The position numbers and the translations under genes are program-made. A stretch of DNA of 64,000 bases from Phragmites australis (lineage: Eukaryota; Streptophyta; Magnoliopsida; Poales; Poaceae), in assembly GCF_958298935.1 (NCBI RefSeq), contig NC_084940.1, positions 17,045,146-17,109,145 on the forward strand. The letters are read 5' to 3'. The notes beneath the pieces were generated by a model. The model had not been told where the DNA came from. It ran no database searches and was given only the letters and a program-made list of their open reading frames with translations. Positions 10,149 to 19,090 of the stretch are shown in pieces; position 1 is the first letter of the stretch, and every line of letters starts with the position of its first letter.

Positions 10149-10992
10149 GTTGTCGGCCTTCCGGCCAACCGATCCAGGAGGAGCGTGTGCTTCCGAGCTC
10201 GGGGTGCCCGGGGACTTGGTTCCTTCAGCCGGAGTGCCCGAGCGTCAAGGGGCACATGAGGATCGCAGGGTCGGGTGATCTCGACCACTTATGCCTAAGC
10301 GGTAGGACCACCCGAGGACCCTTGGGGCTGATCAGCGACCTGGGCATCGAGGCCCTCGTGGTCGAGCTGCTCTTGATTGTCGGCCTGTGACTTAAGAGAG
10401 AATAGGGAATTTCTTTGCCTAGTGCGCTCTGTCAGTGCGGTACTTGTTATAGACTGCTCTCGTTTCCGACCCGAGACCTCTTGAATGCCCAAACCGGCGG
10501 ACGAGAGCAGAGAGAGGTATAACCCAGAGGTCCTATGGTCCGGTGGCGCCCGGGTATGACAGACCAGATCGAGCACCGACAGCCCGTCCCGGGGGCCTGG
10601 GCTCCAGACTACTCGAGCAGCTCGAGCGATAGGATTACCCAGAGCACCCCGGAACTCGGTAGTGCCCGGGAGTCTACCACGACACCGAACACCACAGCCT
10701 ACCATGTTGGACGTAAGTCAGCGGCAACTGCCCGCGTGCATACCGATTGGGATTCTTTTATCAGCGGGGAAAATGAGAGAGCAAACTTTTTTCTCGCACA
10801 ATCGAGCATCTCACCAGACAGATTAAACATACGGAATCCAGAAAAAAGAAATCGACATACGACTGAATATTGAGATATTGAATTTACAAATTTTACAAGT
10901 TTGGGTGACTTACCCAATGGGTGGTAGCCCCCGGTCAACTTGGGCGGGGGGAAGCCCCCGGCCTGGTTGACCTGCGGCGCGAGCACGGCCGT
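10149..10992 (-). other. 3' internal untranslated region of the Retand element
   Basis: Lies between the integrase stop and the 3' LTR. A 136-codon open frame (10295-10705, minus) has no recognisable domain and I do not call it a gene. The plus strand carries further words similar to the LTR hairpin repeat (GAGCTCGGGG, GTGCCCGGGG) around 10195-10245. Confidence 0.6.
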
Positions 10993-12430
10993 CTACGGGT
11001 AGAACCTGCGCAGGTGCTCGATATTCCACGGGTTCGGGAGCGGCTGCCCATCCTCTGCCGCCAACATGAAAGAACCTTCTCGTGGGACCCTGATCACGGT
11101 GAAGGGACCTTCCCACATGGGGGACAGCTTATTCTTTCCTTCGCGCGACTGGACGCGTCGGAGAACTAGGTCCCCCACCTCGAGAGACCGGGCCCGGACA
11201 TGGCGCAGATGATATCGCCGCAGACTCTGCTGGTACCGAGCCGCCCGGACGGCAGCACGCCGCCGGTGCTCTTCCAGGTAGTCAACGTCGTCGCGCCTTT
11301 GCTGCTCCTGCTCACCCTCAGAATATGCATGCACCCGAGGGGAGCCTAAAGTGAGCTCGGAGGGGAGGACCGCCTCAGCGCCGTAGATGAGGAAGAACGG
11401 AGTCTCCCCGGTGGCGCGGCTTGGCGTGGTCCGATTAGCCCATAGCACGACGGGCAGCTCGTCCACCCATCCCTTCCCGTGCTTGGCGAGCACGTTATAG
11501 GTCCGGGTTTTGAGGCCCTTCAGTATCTCCGCGTTGGCGCGCTCGACTTGCCCGTTACTCCGAGGATGAGCGACGGAGGCAAAGCAAAGCTTGATGCCGA
11601 GGTCTTCACAGTAGTCCCCGAACAGGGCACTCGTGAACTGGGTGCCGTTGTCGGTGATGATCCAGTTCGGGACGCCAAAGCGACTGGTGATGCCGCGGAT
11701 AAACTGGAGCGCCGTGTTTTTGGTCACCTTGAGGACTGGGACTGCCTCCGGCCACTTGGTGAACTTGTCGATGGCGACGTATAGGCACGCATAGCCCCCT
11801 ATTGCTCGGGGGAATGGACCCAGAATGTCCAACCCCCAGACCGCGAAAGGCCATGATAGGGGGATGGTGTGAAGAGCCTGAGCTGGCTGGTGAATCTGCT
11901 TTGCGTGGAACTGGCACGCCCTGCAGCGCCAAACCAGCTCGGAAGTATCCTGAAGAGCTGTAGGCCAGTAGAAACCTTGCCGGAAGGCCTTCCCGACCAG
12001 CGTGCGGAACGATGAATGGCCACCGCACTCACCCTCGTGGATCTCAGCGAGAAGATCGCCGCCTTCTGCCCGGGAGATGCATCTCAGGAGGACACCTCCT
12101 GTGCTACGCCGGTAGAGATCCCCATCTACTATGGCATAGCGTCTGGACTGCCGAGCAACCCTTTCGGCAGACGCCTCATCCCCGGGAAGGAACTTTTCCT
12201 TCAAGTACCCTCGGATGTCAGACATCCACGAGGCATCTTGAGAACATTCAGTGAGCGCAGCGCACTTGCCGGACGGCGGCACCCTGACGGAGCTTCCCAC
12301 TGAGGGCACCACCAGGGTCCCCTGAATTGAGTTCGAGGTTTCCCCTTTGTCCTGTTCGGCAGGCAGGACGGAAGGCCGTGCGAGTCTTTCTTCAAAGACT
12401 CCGGCAGGGACGCGCGCATGGGAGGAGGCC
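10993..12430 (-). CDS. Retand integrase domain of pol
   Basis: The C-terminal part of pol inserts the cDNA into the genome. The zinc-binding HHCC region is seen as HEGECGGHSS followed by CRACQFHAKQ. The catalytic core has D in VWGLDILGPF, D in IITDNGTQF and E in NGQVERANAE, i.e. the D,D-35-E triad with all three residues present. The end reads WNIEHLRRFYP before a stop. The frame is continuous with the upstream RNase H after the TAG at 12556-12558, and the open stretch runs from 12540. The domain itself appears intact, so only upstream stops prevent its production as part of a polyprotein. Confidence 0.93.
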
Positions 12431-12855
12431 AGGCGGGAGAGCTCGTCGGCCAGAGTGTTGTCGCGGCGAGGGATGTGCCGCAACTCCAGGCTATCGAAAC
12501 GCCTCTCCAGCTTCCTGACCGCTGCCACGTACGCCGCCATTTGAGGATCCGTGCACTAGTACTCCTTGGATACCTGGTTGACCACCAGTTGGGAGTCCCC
12601 TTTGACCAGGAGGCGACGAATCCCGAGCCCCACCGCAGCCCGGAGGCCGACGATGAGACCTTCATATTCTGCCATGTTGTTGGACGTGCGGAACTGCAAC
12701 TGCACGACGTACCGGAGCTCTTCACCCGTTGGGGAGGTGAGAACCACTCCGGCCCCTGTGCCTTTCAGCGAGAGGGAGCCGTCGAAGTGCATGATCCAGT
12801 ACCCGGGCGCGTCGTGCCCGGGATAGGCAGAGATCTCTTCTGGGACGATCTCGGG
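12431..12855 (-). pseudogene. Second (archaeal/plant-type) RNase H of pol, one TAG inside
   Basis: Reads MHFDGSLSLKGTGAGVVL, NMAEYEGLIVGLRAA, LLVKGDSQLVVNQ and, past the stop, HIPRRDNTLADELSRLA. This gives the four acidic positions (D, E, D, D) of an RNase H fold separate from the RT-linked one. Duplicate RNase H domains define the Tat lineage. A TAG at 12556-12558 splits it (KEY-stop-CTDPQ), where glutamine (CAG) would be expected. Another TAG at 12865-12867 precedes it in the linker to the RT-RNase H. Confidence 0.88.
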
Positions 12856-12891
12856 GACGGGTGTCTATTCTGCCACGAAGTCGAAGAGCGC

Positions 12892-14409
12892 CTAGCTTTT
12901 GATCGCCTGACGACTGACAAAGTGCAGGTCGAATTCTGCCAGCTCCACTACCCACTTGACAACGCGGCCGGTGCCTTCCCGGTTCCGAAGAATGGGTCCC
13001 AGTGGATACGTGGTAACCATCGAGACCTTGTGCACCTGAAAGTAGTGGCGCAGCTTCCGGGAAGCGATGAGCACAGCGTAGAGCAGCTTCCGAGCCTGGG
13101 GATACCTTGTTTTAGCCTCCCGGAGGACTTCACTGACGAAGTACACCGGTCGCTGTACCCAGCGGGCCCGGACGGCGGCTTTACCCGAGGGGCTGCTACA
13201 GCCCCCAGGCTCGGCGGCATAGTCGGGGCTGGCCGGGTGCTCGGGCTCGACTCCCTGGTCGGGAGGAGCAGAGTGCTCGGGCTCGACCCCTAGCTCAGGG
13301 GGAGCCGCGAGGATGGGTGAGTACTCGGGGGCCACTGGGAGCTGGGACCCAGCACCTGGCCCCGCGCACTCATCACGCTCCACCACCAGCACCATGCTCA
13401 CGACCTGAGGGGTGGCCGAAACGTAGAGCAGTAGGGGCTCACCTTCGGAGGGAGCCACCAGTACGGGTGGCGAGGTGAGGTACTTCTTCAGAAAGCGGAA
13501 TGCCTGCTCGGCCTCCGGCGTCCAGTCGAAACGACCAGTCTTCTTCAGAAGTTTGAAGAGGGGGAGCCCTCGCTCCCCGAGCTTGGAGATGAAGCGCCCG
13601 AGGGCCGCCATGTAGCCGACGAGATGCTGGACCTCTTTGAGTCGAGCCGGGGGTCGCATCTGCTCGATGGCCCGGATCTTCTCTGGATTGGCCTCGATTC
13701 CTCGGCCAGAAACCAAGAAACCGAGGAGCTTGCCCGCCGGTACCCCGAAGACGCACTTCTCGGGGTTAAGCTTGAGGCGGGTGGTGCGGAGATTGTTGAA
13801 AGTCTCGGCAAGGTCCTCGAGTAGGGTGGCGCGGTCTCGGGTTTTGACCACGAGATCGTCGATGTAAGCCTCGACGTTGCGGCCAACCTGTGAATCAAGG
13901 GTAATGCGAATGGCGCGCTGGAAAGAGGATCCAGCGTTGCGCAAACCAAAAGGCATTAACATATAACAGTAAGTCCCCACCGGAGTGGTAAAAGCAGTTT
14001 TTTCCTCGTCCCCTACGGCCATGCGGATCTGGTGATACCCAGGGTTTACATCTAAAAAGCATAAAAGATTGCATCCCGCAGTTGCATCTACAATTTGATC
14101 AATGCGAGGTAAGGGAAAGGGATCTTTAGGGCAAGCCTTATTTAGGTCGGTGTAGTCCACACACATGTGGAGCTTGCCGTTGGCCTTCGGGACGATGACT
14201 GGATTTGCCAGCCAGTCGGGGTGGAGGACCTCTCGGATAAATCCGGCGTCAAGGAGCTTGCTGACCTGCTCCCGGATAAACTCCTGGCGCTCAGGCGCCT
14301 GCCGCCGGACCTTTTGCTTCACCGGGCGGGCGTTCGGGCGCACCGCCAAGTGATGCACGATCACCTCCCTAGGGATCCCGGGAATGTCAGACGGTTGCCA
14401 GGCAAACAC
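12892..14409 (-). CDS. Retand reverse transcriptase and RT-linked RNase H
   Basis: About 505 codons open. RT motifs include [47 protein letters not shown] and the catalytic YIDD in [10 protein letters not shown]. The RT-linked RNase H follows ([38 protein letters not shown]). Between MVLVVERDE and RWVQRPVYF there is an insertion of about 45-50 residues rich in PEHS/PPD/GVEPEH repeats, not expected in this fold. In this RNase H the usual catalytic first Asp position reads YVSAT. The frame ends at a TAG (12892-12894), where the lineage normally has Q before ALxDFVAEW. The upstream frame is continuous with protease apart from the TAG at 14449. Confidence 0.93.
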   Translation of the reverse strand: MFAWQPSDIPGIPREVIVHHLAVRPNARPVKQKVRRQAPERQEFIREQVSKLLDAGFIREVLHPDWLANPVIVPKANGKLHMCVDYTDLNKACPKDPFPLPRIDQIVDATAGCNLLCFLDVNPGYHQIRMAVGDEEKTAFTTPVGTYCYMLMPFGLRNAGSSFQRAIRITLDSQVGRNVEAYIDDLVVKTRDRATLLEDLAETFNNLRTTRLKLNPEKCVFGVPAGKLLGFLVSGRGIEANPEKIRAIEQMRPPARLKEVQHLVGYMAALGRFISKLGERGLPLFKLLKKTGRFDWTPEAEQAFRFLKKYLTSPPVLVAPSEGEPLLLYVSATPQVVSMVLVVERDECAGPGAGSQLPVAPEYSPILAAPPELGVEPEHSAPPDQGVEPEHPASPDYAAEPGGCSSPSGKAAVRARWVQRPVYFVSEVLREAKTRYPQARKLLYAVLIASRKLRHYFQVHKVSMVTTYPLGPILRNREGTGRVVKWVVELAEFDLHFVSRQAIKS

Positions 14410-14448
14410 GTTTGCGTTAGCCCGGAGGAAGGTGACAAGCGCGCTTTC

Positions 14449-15678
14449 CTATTTGCTGCCCAGGTCACCGTCGATCCGGACGACCTGGGTAGCGCCTTCG
14501 CCCACCACGACCTCCTTCGTTGGAACAGAGGCGTCGGTGGCGAGTCGGGGTTTGGATGAAGAGGGTCCCGGGCCCCCTGTGCAGCCTTCGACCTCGGCCC
14601 ACGCTGAAACCAGAGCCATGTACGACTGCTCGGCGCAGGAGACGGCGCCGCCGGAGTCGGCGATCACGGAGATGGGGCCCGCTGGGCCCGGCATCTTAAC
14701 AGTGAGATACGCATAATGCACGGCTATCATGAACTTGGCGAGCGCCGGACGCCCGAGGATGGCGTTGTAGGGGAGGGGGAGCTCCGCGACGTCGAAGAGG
14801 ACGCTCTCCGTGCGGAAGTTGTCCCGACTCCCAAAGGTCACGGGTAGCTCGACCTGCCCGAGGGGCAGGGAGTGCCCGGGGGTCACTCCGCAGAAGGGGA
14901 GCGACGGCCTTAGGCGCCTGGAGGACACCTGTAGCTTCTCAAAAGCCTCCTTGGAGAGGAGGTTGAGGCCTGCACTACCGTCGATCAACACTTTGCCGAC
15001 CTTGACATTGCAGACGGTGGGGGACACCACCAGGGGTAGTAGCCCCACGGCTGCAGTACTCGCGGGGTGATCAGCCATGCTGAACGTGATCGGGGTGTCT
15101 GACCACCTCAGGGGCCTAGCGGCCTCCTCGCTCGGGGTTGCCGAGCACACCTCGCGCCGCATGACCTTGATGCCACAGCACGAGGGAGGCGTGTAGGCGC
15201 CTCCGTCGATGAAGGCGGCGGCATGCTCGAGCTCCTGAAAGCCGAGCTCGGCGTTGTCGGGGGCGGCCTCAGCGTCGCCTGCCCCGCGGGACTCGTCACG
15301 CTCCCTCTGGCGCTGCTCGACGAGGCCTTTGACCGTACGACACTCCGTGAGATCGTGCCATCTAGTCTGATGTATGGGGCACCATTTGCCTGGCTCGGGC
15401 CCCGCGGGAGCGGGGACCCTCGCTGGAGCAGGAGCCCGGCCGGGGGCCGGGGCTCTTGCGGGAGCTGGTGCCCTAGCTGGTGCTGGGGCCCTTGCGGGCG
15501 CGGGGCCGTCTGTCGACGATCGCCCAGCGCTCTTGCCGGCGGTCAGGCTCTTGGGCCGGCCTATGGGCGGGACCCTGGGCCGGCTCGACAGGAGCAGCCT
15601 CGCGCTTCCTTCTCTTCTTCTTTTCCCGCTTATCGGAACGGGAAGAACTTGGTTGGTCAGTGGTAGGGCGGGGAGCAT
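14449..15678 (-). CDS. Retand gag C-terminus (zinc knuckle-like) and aspartic protease
   Basis: The N-terminal part contains a run of APAPAR/APAPG repeats, then CPIHQTRWHDLTEC, a C-x2-H-x5-H-x4-C variant knuckle that binds RNA in gag. The protease region has the catalytic loop KVLIDGSAGLNLL (DGS in place of the usual DTG/DSG) and the flap-distal YNAILGRPAL. The same frame continues into RT across a TAG at 14449-14451 (SK-stop-ESALV), where CAG is expected. The frame overlaps the gag frame in 15473-15678, so expression from gag would need a shift, or one is now broken. Confidence 0.88.
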   Translation of the reverse strand: MLPALPLTNQVLPVPISGKRRREGSARLLLSSRPRVPPIGRPKSLTAGKSAGRSSTDGPAPARAPAPARAPAPARAPAPGRAPAPARVPAPAGPEPGKWCPIHQTRWHDLTECRTVKGLVEQRQRERDESRGAGDAEAAPDNAELGFQELEHAAAFIDGGAYTPPSCCGIKVMRREVCSATPSEEAARPLRWSDTPITFSMADHPASTAAVGLLPLVVSPTVCNVKVGKVLIDGSAGLNLLSKEAFEKLQVSSRRLRPSLPFCGVTPGHSLPLGQVELPVTFGSRDNFRTESVLFDVAELPLPYNAILGRPALAKFMIAVHYAYLTVKMPGPAGPISVIADSGGAVSCAEQSYMALVSAWAEVEGCTGGPGPSSSKPRLATDASVPTKEVVVGEGATQVVRIDGDLGSK

Positions 15679-16962
15679 GCCACGCCCTGGCCTCCGCAGC
15701 CTTGGCGTACTTATCGGCCAATGCGAAGAGCTCCGCAGTGGTTTCGATCTCGTGCGTACCTAGCTTTTCGAGCATCCGCTCATTGCGGATGCCCTGCCGG
15801 AAAGCGACGATAATAGCGTGGGGGGCCACCCGCGGGATGGTGTTGCGGACCTGGCTGAAGCGCTGAATAAAGCGCCGCAGCGTCTCCCCCTCCTGTTGCT
15901 TGACGGCGTGGAGGTCGCACTCCAAGCCGGGGCGCGTGAATGTGCCCTGAAAGTTGGCCACAAACTGGTGGCAGAGGTCATCCCAGGAGCTAATAGACCC
16001 TGGGGGTAAGTTCATGAGCCAAGAACGGGCAGAGCCCCTCAAGGCAACATGAAAATAATTTGCCATCACCTTTTCGCTGCCTCCGGCCGCTTGAACGGCC
16101 GTAGTGTAGATCTGGAGGAACTTGACGGGGTCGATGGACCCGTCGTACTTCTCCAGCAGCTCGGGGCGGAACTTGGAGGGCCACTTGATCCGACGGAGCT
16201 CAGTAGTAAAGGCACGGCAGCCGGTGCTGTACCCCGCGGCGCGGGCGGGAGCCCTTGGTGGCGAATGCCGGTGAGCCGGGGATTCCCGGTGACCGTGGGC
16301 CGGGAAAAAGGAAGCCTGATCCTCTACATCGGCCCCCTGCCGGGTTTCCCGCTGGCGCTCGAGAGTGACGCGGGCATCCTCGTGGCCCCTCCGCTCGTTG
16401 AGATGCAAGCAGAGGTCCCAGGCTTCGGACACGGCCAGGGGGGCAGCGCTCCGCCTGGAGGCCCCCCGGCCCGTGCGGACGTTGCCCGTTGATGAGCTAG
16501 TTCTGGCAGCGCCACGCTGGGTGGTGGTGCGAGAACTCCCGGCCAGCACCTGGCGGCGAGCAGTGCCGACCAGGGTGACGACATCTTGGATCCACCGGCC
16601 TTCCGGAGTGTTCGGCGTTGCCTGGATGGGCGGATGCCTGAGGAGAGCATGCGCCGCAAGCAGCGCGCTCCCCGGGCTGGCCTCGCTAAAGGCGAGTCTG
16701 CGCCGAAGTGGCACCCGGTGCTGCCCAGAGGCGGACCTGGCGGCCGAGATTTCGACCACCTGCTGGGGCTCGAGGGTGCATCGGCGGCAGCGGCGGCGAC
16801 CCTGCTGGGCCCAGCGCTTTGATCCCCCTGGGAGGGAAAAACTGCGCGCGCAGATAGTGCCTGCTGCTGGAACGCAGCAGCGACTGGGGCCTCCTGGGCG
16901 TCGGGCAGCACTCCGTCATTGGAAGTGGAGCCGGAACGCTGGAGACGGTGCCCACCGGCCAT
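15473..16962 (-). pseudogene. Retand gag with an internal frameshift
   Basis: The capsid-like gag of the Tat lineage packages element RNA. ATG at 16962 gives MAGGHRLQRSGSTSNDG, but the continuation lies in a different frame beginning around 16760 (VVEISAARSASGQ). A single indel near 16760-16770 therefore breaks the gene. The main body (KYDGSIDPVKFLQIY, SWLMNLPPGSISSWDDL, FRQGIRNERMLEKLG) is the conserved retrotransposon gag domain and is open to 15473. The C-terminal basic segment is KREKKKRRKRE. A decayed relative of the same protein is at 58880-59550 on the other strand. Confidence 0.85.
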
Positions 16963-17007
16963 CTTTTCCTGCGGAAGAAAACAAACGAACAGATTCAGGG
17001 ATGTTCC

Positions 17008-17025
17008 CCCCTACCTGGCGCGCCA
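17008..17025 (-). promoter_or_regulatory. Primer-binding site of the Retand element
   Basis: Two bases inside the 5' LTR, the minus strand reads TGGCGCGCCAGGTAGGGG. This is the position and TGG start of a tRNA primer-binding site. An equivalent TTGGCGCGCCAAGCAGGGGG sits at 56297 in the decayed Tat element. Confidence 0.75.
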
Positions 17026-17027
17026 GC

Positions 17028-18437
17028 TGTCGGAGGATGAACTCCTGTCGCAGGGATCCCGAGAGACCCCTTTTTAGAGATTCGGCCGGGGGGGATGATC
17101 CTGAATGAGTTCATCGGAGAAATAAATGGAACTGGAAATAAATGCAACGGCCGGTGGTGGGGGATGGTCGACCTAGTGCAAAGAGAAATAAATGCACCGG
17201 AGTTTAGACAGGTTCGGGCCGCACGGGGGCGTAATACCCTACTCCTGTGTGGATGCAATATCCTTCCCCGAAGGGGATCCCTCAGGGATATATCTGGTTA
17301 CAAGAATATATTGTCTAACTGAGAGCTTGAGGCTCCCTTGTTCTAGCTCTGCTCAAGCTCGCTTGCGGTGTTCTTCGGATGATATCTTCGATCGTTTCGA
17401 TCTGTCTTCGGATGTTTTCTCGTGTGTTCGGGTTGTCTTGTTCTGTCTTCTTGATCCCCCTCTTCTTCTTTCTGTATGCCCATCCTTTTATGCACTCGCC
17501 GGCCACGACATACCCCAAATGGGAAAGAAGGGGCACATGTTCCAAGACGCCACGACTGAGAAAGGCGTTATCATTCCCTCTGGGCGAAGTGACAGGGGCG
17601 GTGGAAAAACGCGGCGCGCGTTCGACCACCCGTCACTGTGGACGCCCTGGCGCCATTGAGAGGGCCCACCGGGCAGCCACAGAGGCACCCGGCGCGCCCA
17701 CCCTGTCTTGTTCCTCTGCCAGGGCAGGGTGGCAGGCGGAACGCTTTGATCCTGGCAACGTTATCCCGAGATACCCCGGATGATACGGGACGGGACCCGT
17801 GCAATTAATGGACCCACGCCCCCCTGTCAAAGCATGGCAGGGATTGACACTGCGGCAGGAGCAGTTGGGGATGTCAGGATGTTAGGCCGCGCATGCCCAT
17901 TAAATGCGGCCTTGGACCTCTGACTGGTTGACGCCTCGTTGGTGGGCCCCTCTGGGTCGTCGGGGCTTCGGGTACCCTCGCGCGAACCTTCGGGGAACCG
18001 AGTGCTCGGGGCTGCATGTGGCAGCCCCGAGCACTCTCTCCCGAGCACTTTTGTAGAACCTTTGGGGAACCGAGCGCTCAGGGGCCGCTACGTGCAGCCC
18101 CGAGCACTCTCTCCCAAGTACTTCGGTAGAACCTTCGGGGAACCGAGCGCTCGGGGGCTGCCTCGTGCAGCCCCGAGCACTCTCTCCTAAGCACTTAGCT
18201 CTTCTGCCCATCGGGGCGAGCGGGCACCTCCCCGAGCACTTTCTTCCTGTTACTTGGACTCTGCGGGTCATCGCGGAACTTCGGTGCTCGGGGACCAGAG
18301 GCTGTGGCCCCGAGCACCTTCTCCCGGAACTTAGATTTTTCTCATCCTGCAAGAGGGACCTCTCGGGATGGTGACACGTGGTGGACGGCTGGCCTGGTCT
18401 TGGGACTCAGGGACCCCCGGTTCCTGATACACCGACA
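17028..18437 (-). repeat. 5' LTR of the Retand element (1410 bp)
   Basis: Plus-strand ends TGTCGGAGG and CACCGACA. It carries three copies of the hairpin repeat against four in the other LTR, which accounts for most of the length difference. On the minus strand it should hold the element's promoter; no strong TATA box was picked out. Confidence 0.93.
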
Positions 18438-18442
18438 AGTAC
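18438..18442. repeat. Target-site duplication AGTAC, right copy
   Basis: AGTAC follows the right LTR, matching 8643-8647. Confidence 0.95.
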
Positions 18443-18490
18443 CAACATCAATACATGTGTCATCCATGTCACCAAAAAGAAGTGTTCTTA

Positions 18491-18739
18491 GGGTCTTTTT
18501 AGTTTGTAGCCAAACTTATCACGCCATGCCTTATGCGTGCTATAGTTTTTTAGACACGTGTTTGGTTGAGTGTTGTAATTGTGGTTCGCCACACTTTTTA
18601 ATTCTCACGCCCATATATCATACACTCAGTTTTATTCTAAACCTTACCATATTTGTGGCATTCAATTTTTTCACCACAACTTTGTGGCACGCCACTCTTT
18701 GCATAACTTAGTTGTGGCAAATTTAGGCGCCATCCGAAG
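18491..18739. mobile_element. Tourist/PIF-like MITE
   Basis: A 249-bp AT-rich segment flanked by TTA (18488-18490 and 18740-18742). The left end GGGTCTTTTTAGTTTG and right-end complement CTTCGGATGGCGCCTAAATTTG are only weakly inverted. The interior is rich in TTTGTGGC/GCCACA words as in grass Tourist elements. No transposase. Confidence 0.55.
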
Positions 18740-18804
18740 TTAGTCTTTCTTAAGTCCGGTCTTTAAGCAGGCTTGATAACTTGTTTTTCTCCACACTGCG
18801 TGTA

Positions 18805-19090
18805 ACCCATAGGCCTCGTTTGGCTAATGTGGATCATCATCCAAAGGAGAAACAGCCCAAGGGGGGATTGGGTTGATCTCCTCCTCCCCACTCAATCCCC
18901 AAGGGGGAATTTAGGTAGTGTTTGTTTGGTTGAACGAAGTTAAATAGGATGGGATCATTCTGGATGGGATGGTTCTGGACGGGATGGTCATGGATAAGGT
19001 GGTACTAAGTATGCTGTTTGGTTAGATGTATGAGATGGTATGGGAATGTGTTTGGTTGGATGTATAGGATGGTATGAGAATATGTTTAGT
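18805..19090. mobile_element. MITE-like fragments
   Basis: GGCCTCGTTTGGCTAATG at 18812 and TAGTGTTTGTTTGGTTGAAC at 18916 look like the GTTTGG-type ends of common grass MITEs. They are followed by repeated GGATGG(G/T)AT words to about 19080. Boundaries and target duplications could not be defined. Confidence 0.4.

Larger units (their letters stand above)
8648..18437 (-). mobile_element. Complete Ty3/gypsy retrotransposon, Tat/Retand type
   Basis: A 9790-bp element with two LTRs, perfect 5-bp target duplication and, read on the minus strand, the order 5' LTR, primer-binding site, gag, protease, reverse transcriptase-RNase H, a second RNase H, integrase, 3' LTR. The extra RNase H between RT-RNase H and integrase is the hallmark of the Tat group (Retand, Ogre, Grande relatives). 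By eye the LTRs differ at only about a dozen positions over their first ~950 aligned bases, so insertion is fairly recent. Coding capacity is lost through four TAG codons in pol and at least one frameshift in gag. It would need helper proteins to move. Confidence 0.95.

Noticed and set aside
11479..13293. Long plus-strand open frames opposite Retand pol (for example 12418-13293)
   Set aside because: They lie antisense to clearly conserved integrase and RNase H, have no known domain, and follow from high GC in the real frame.
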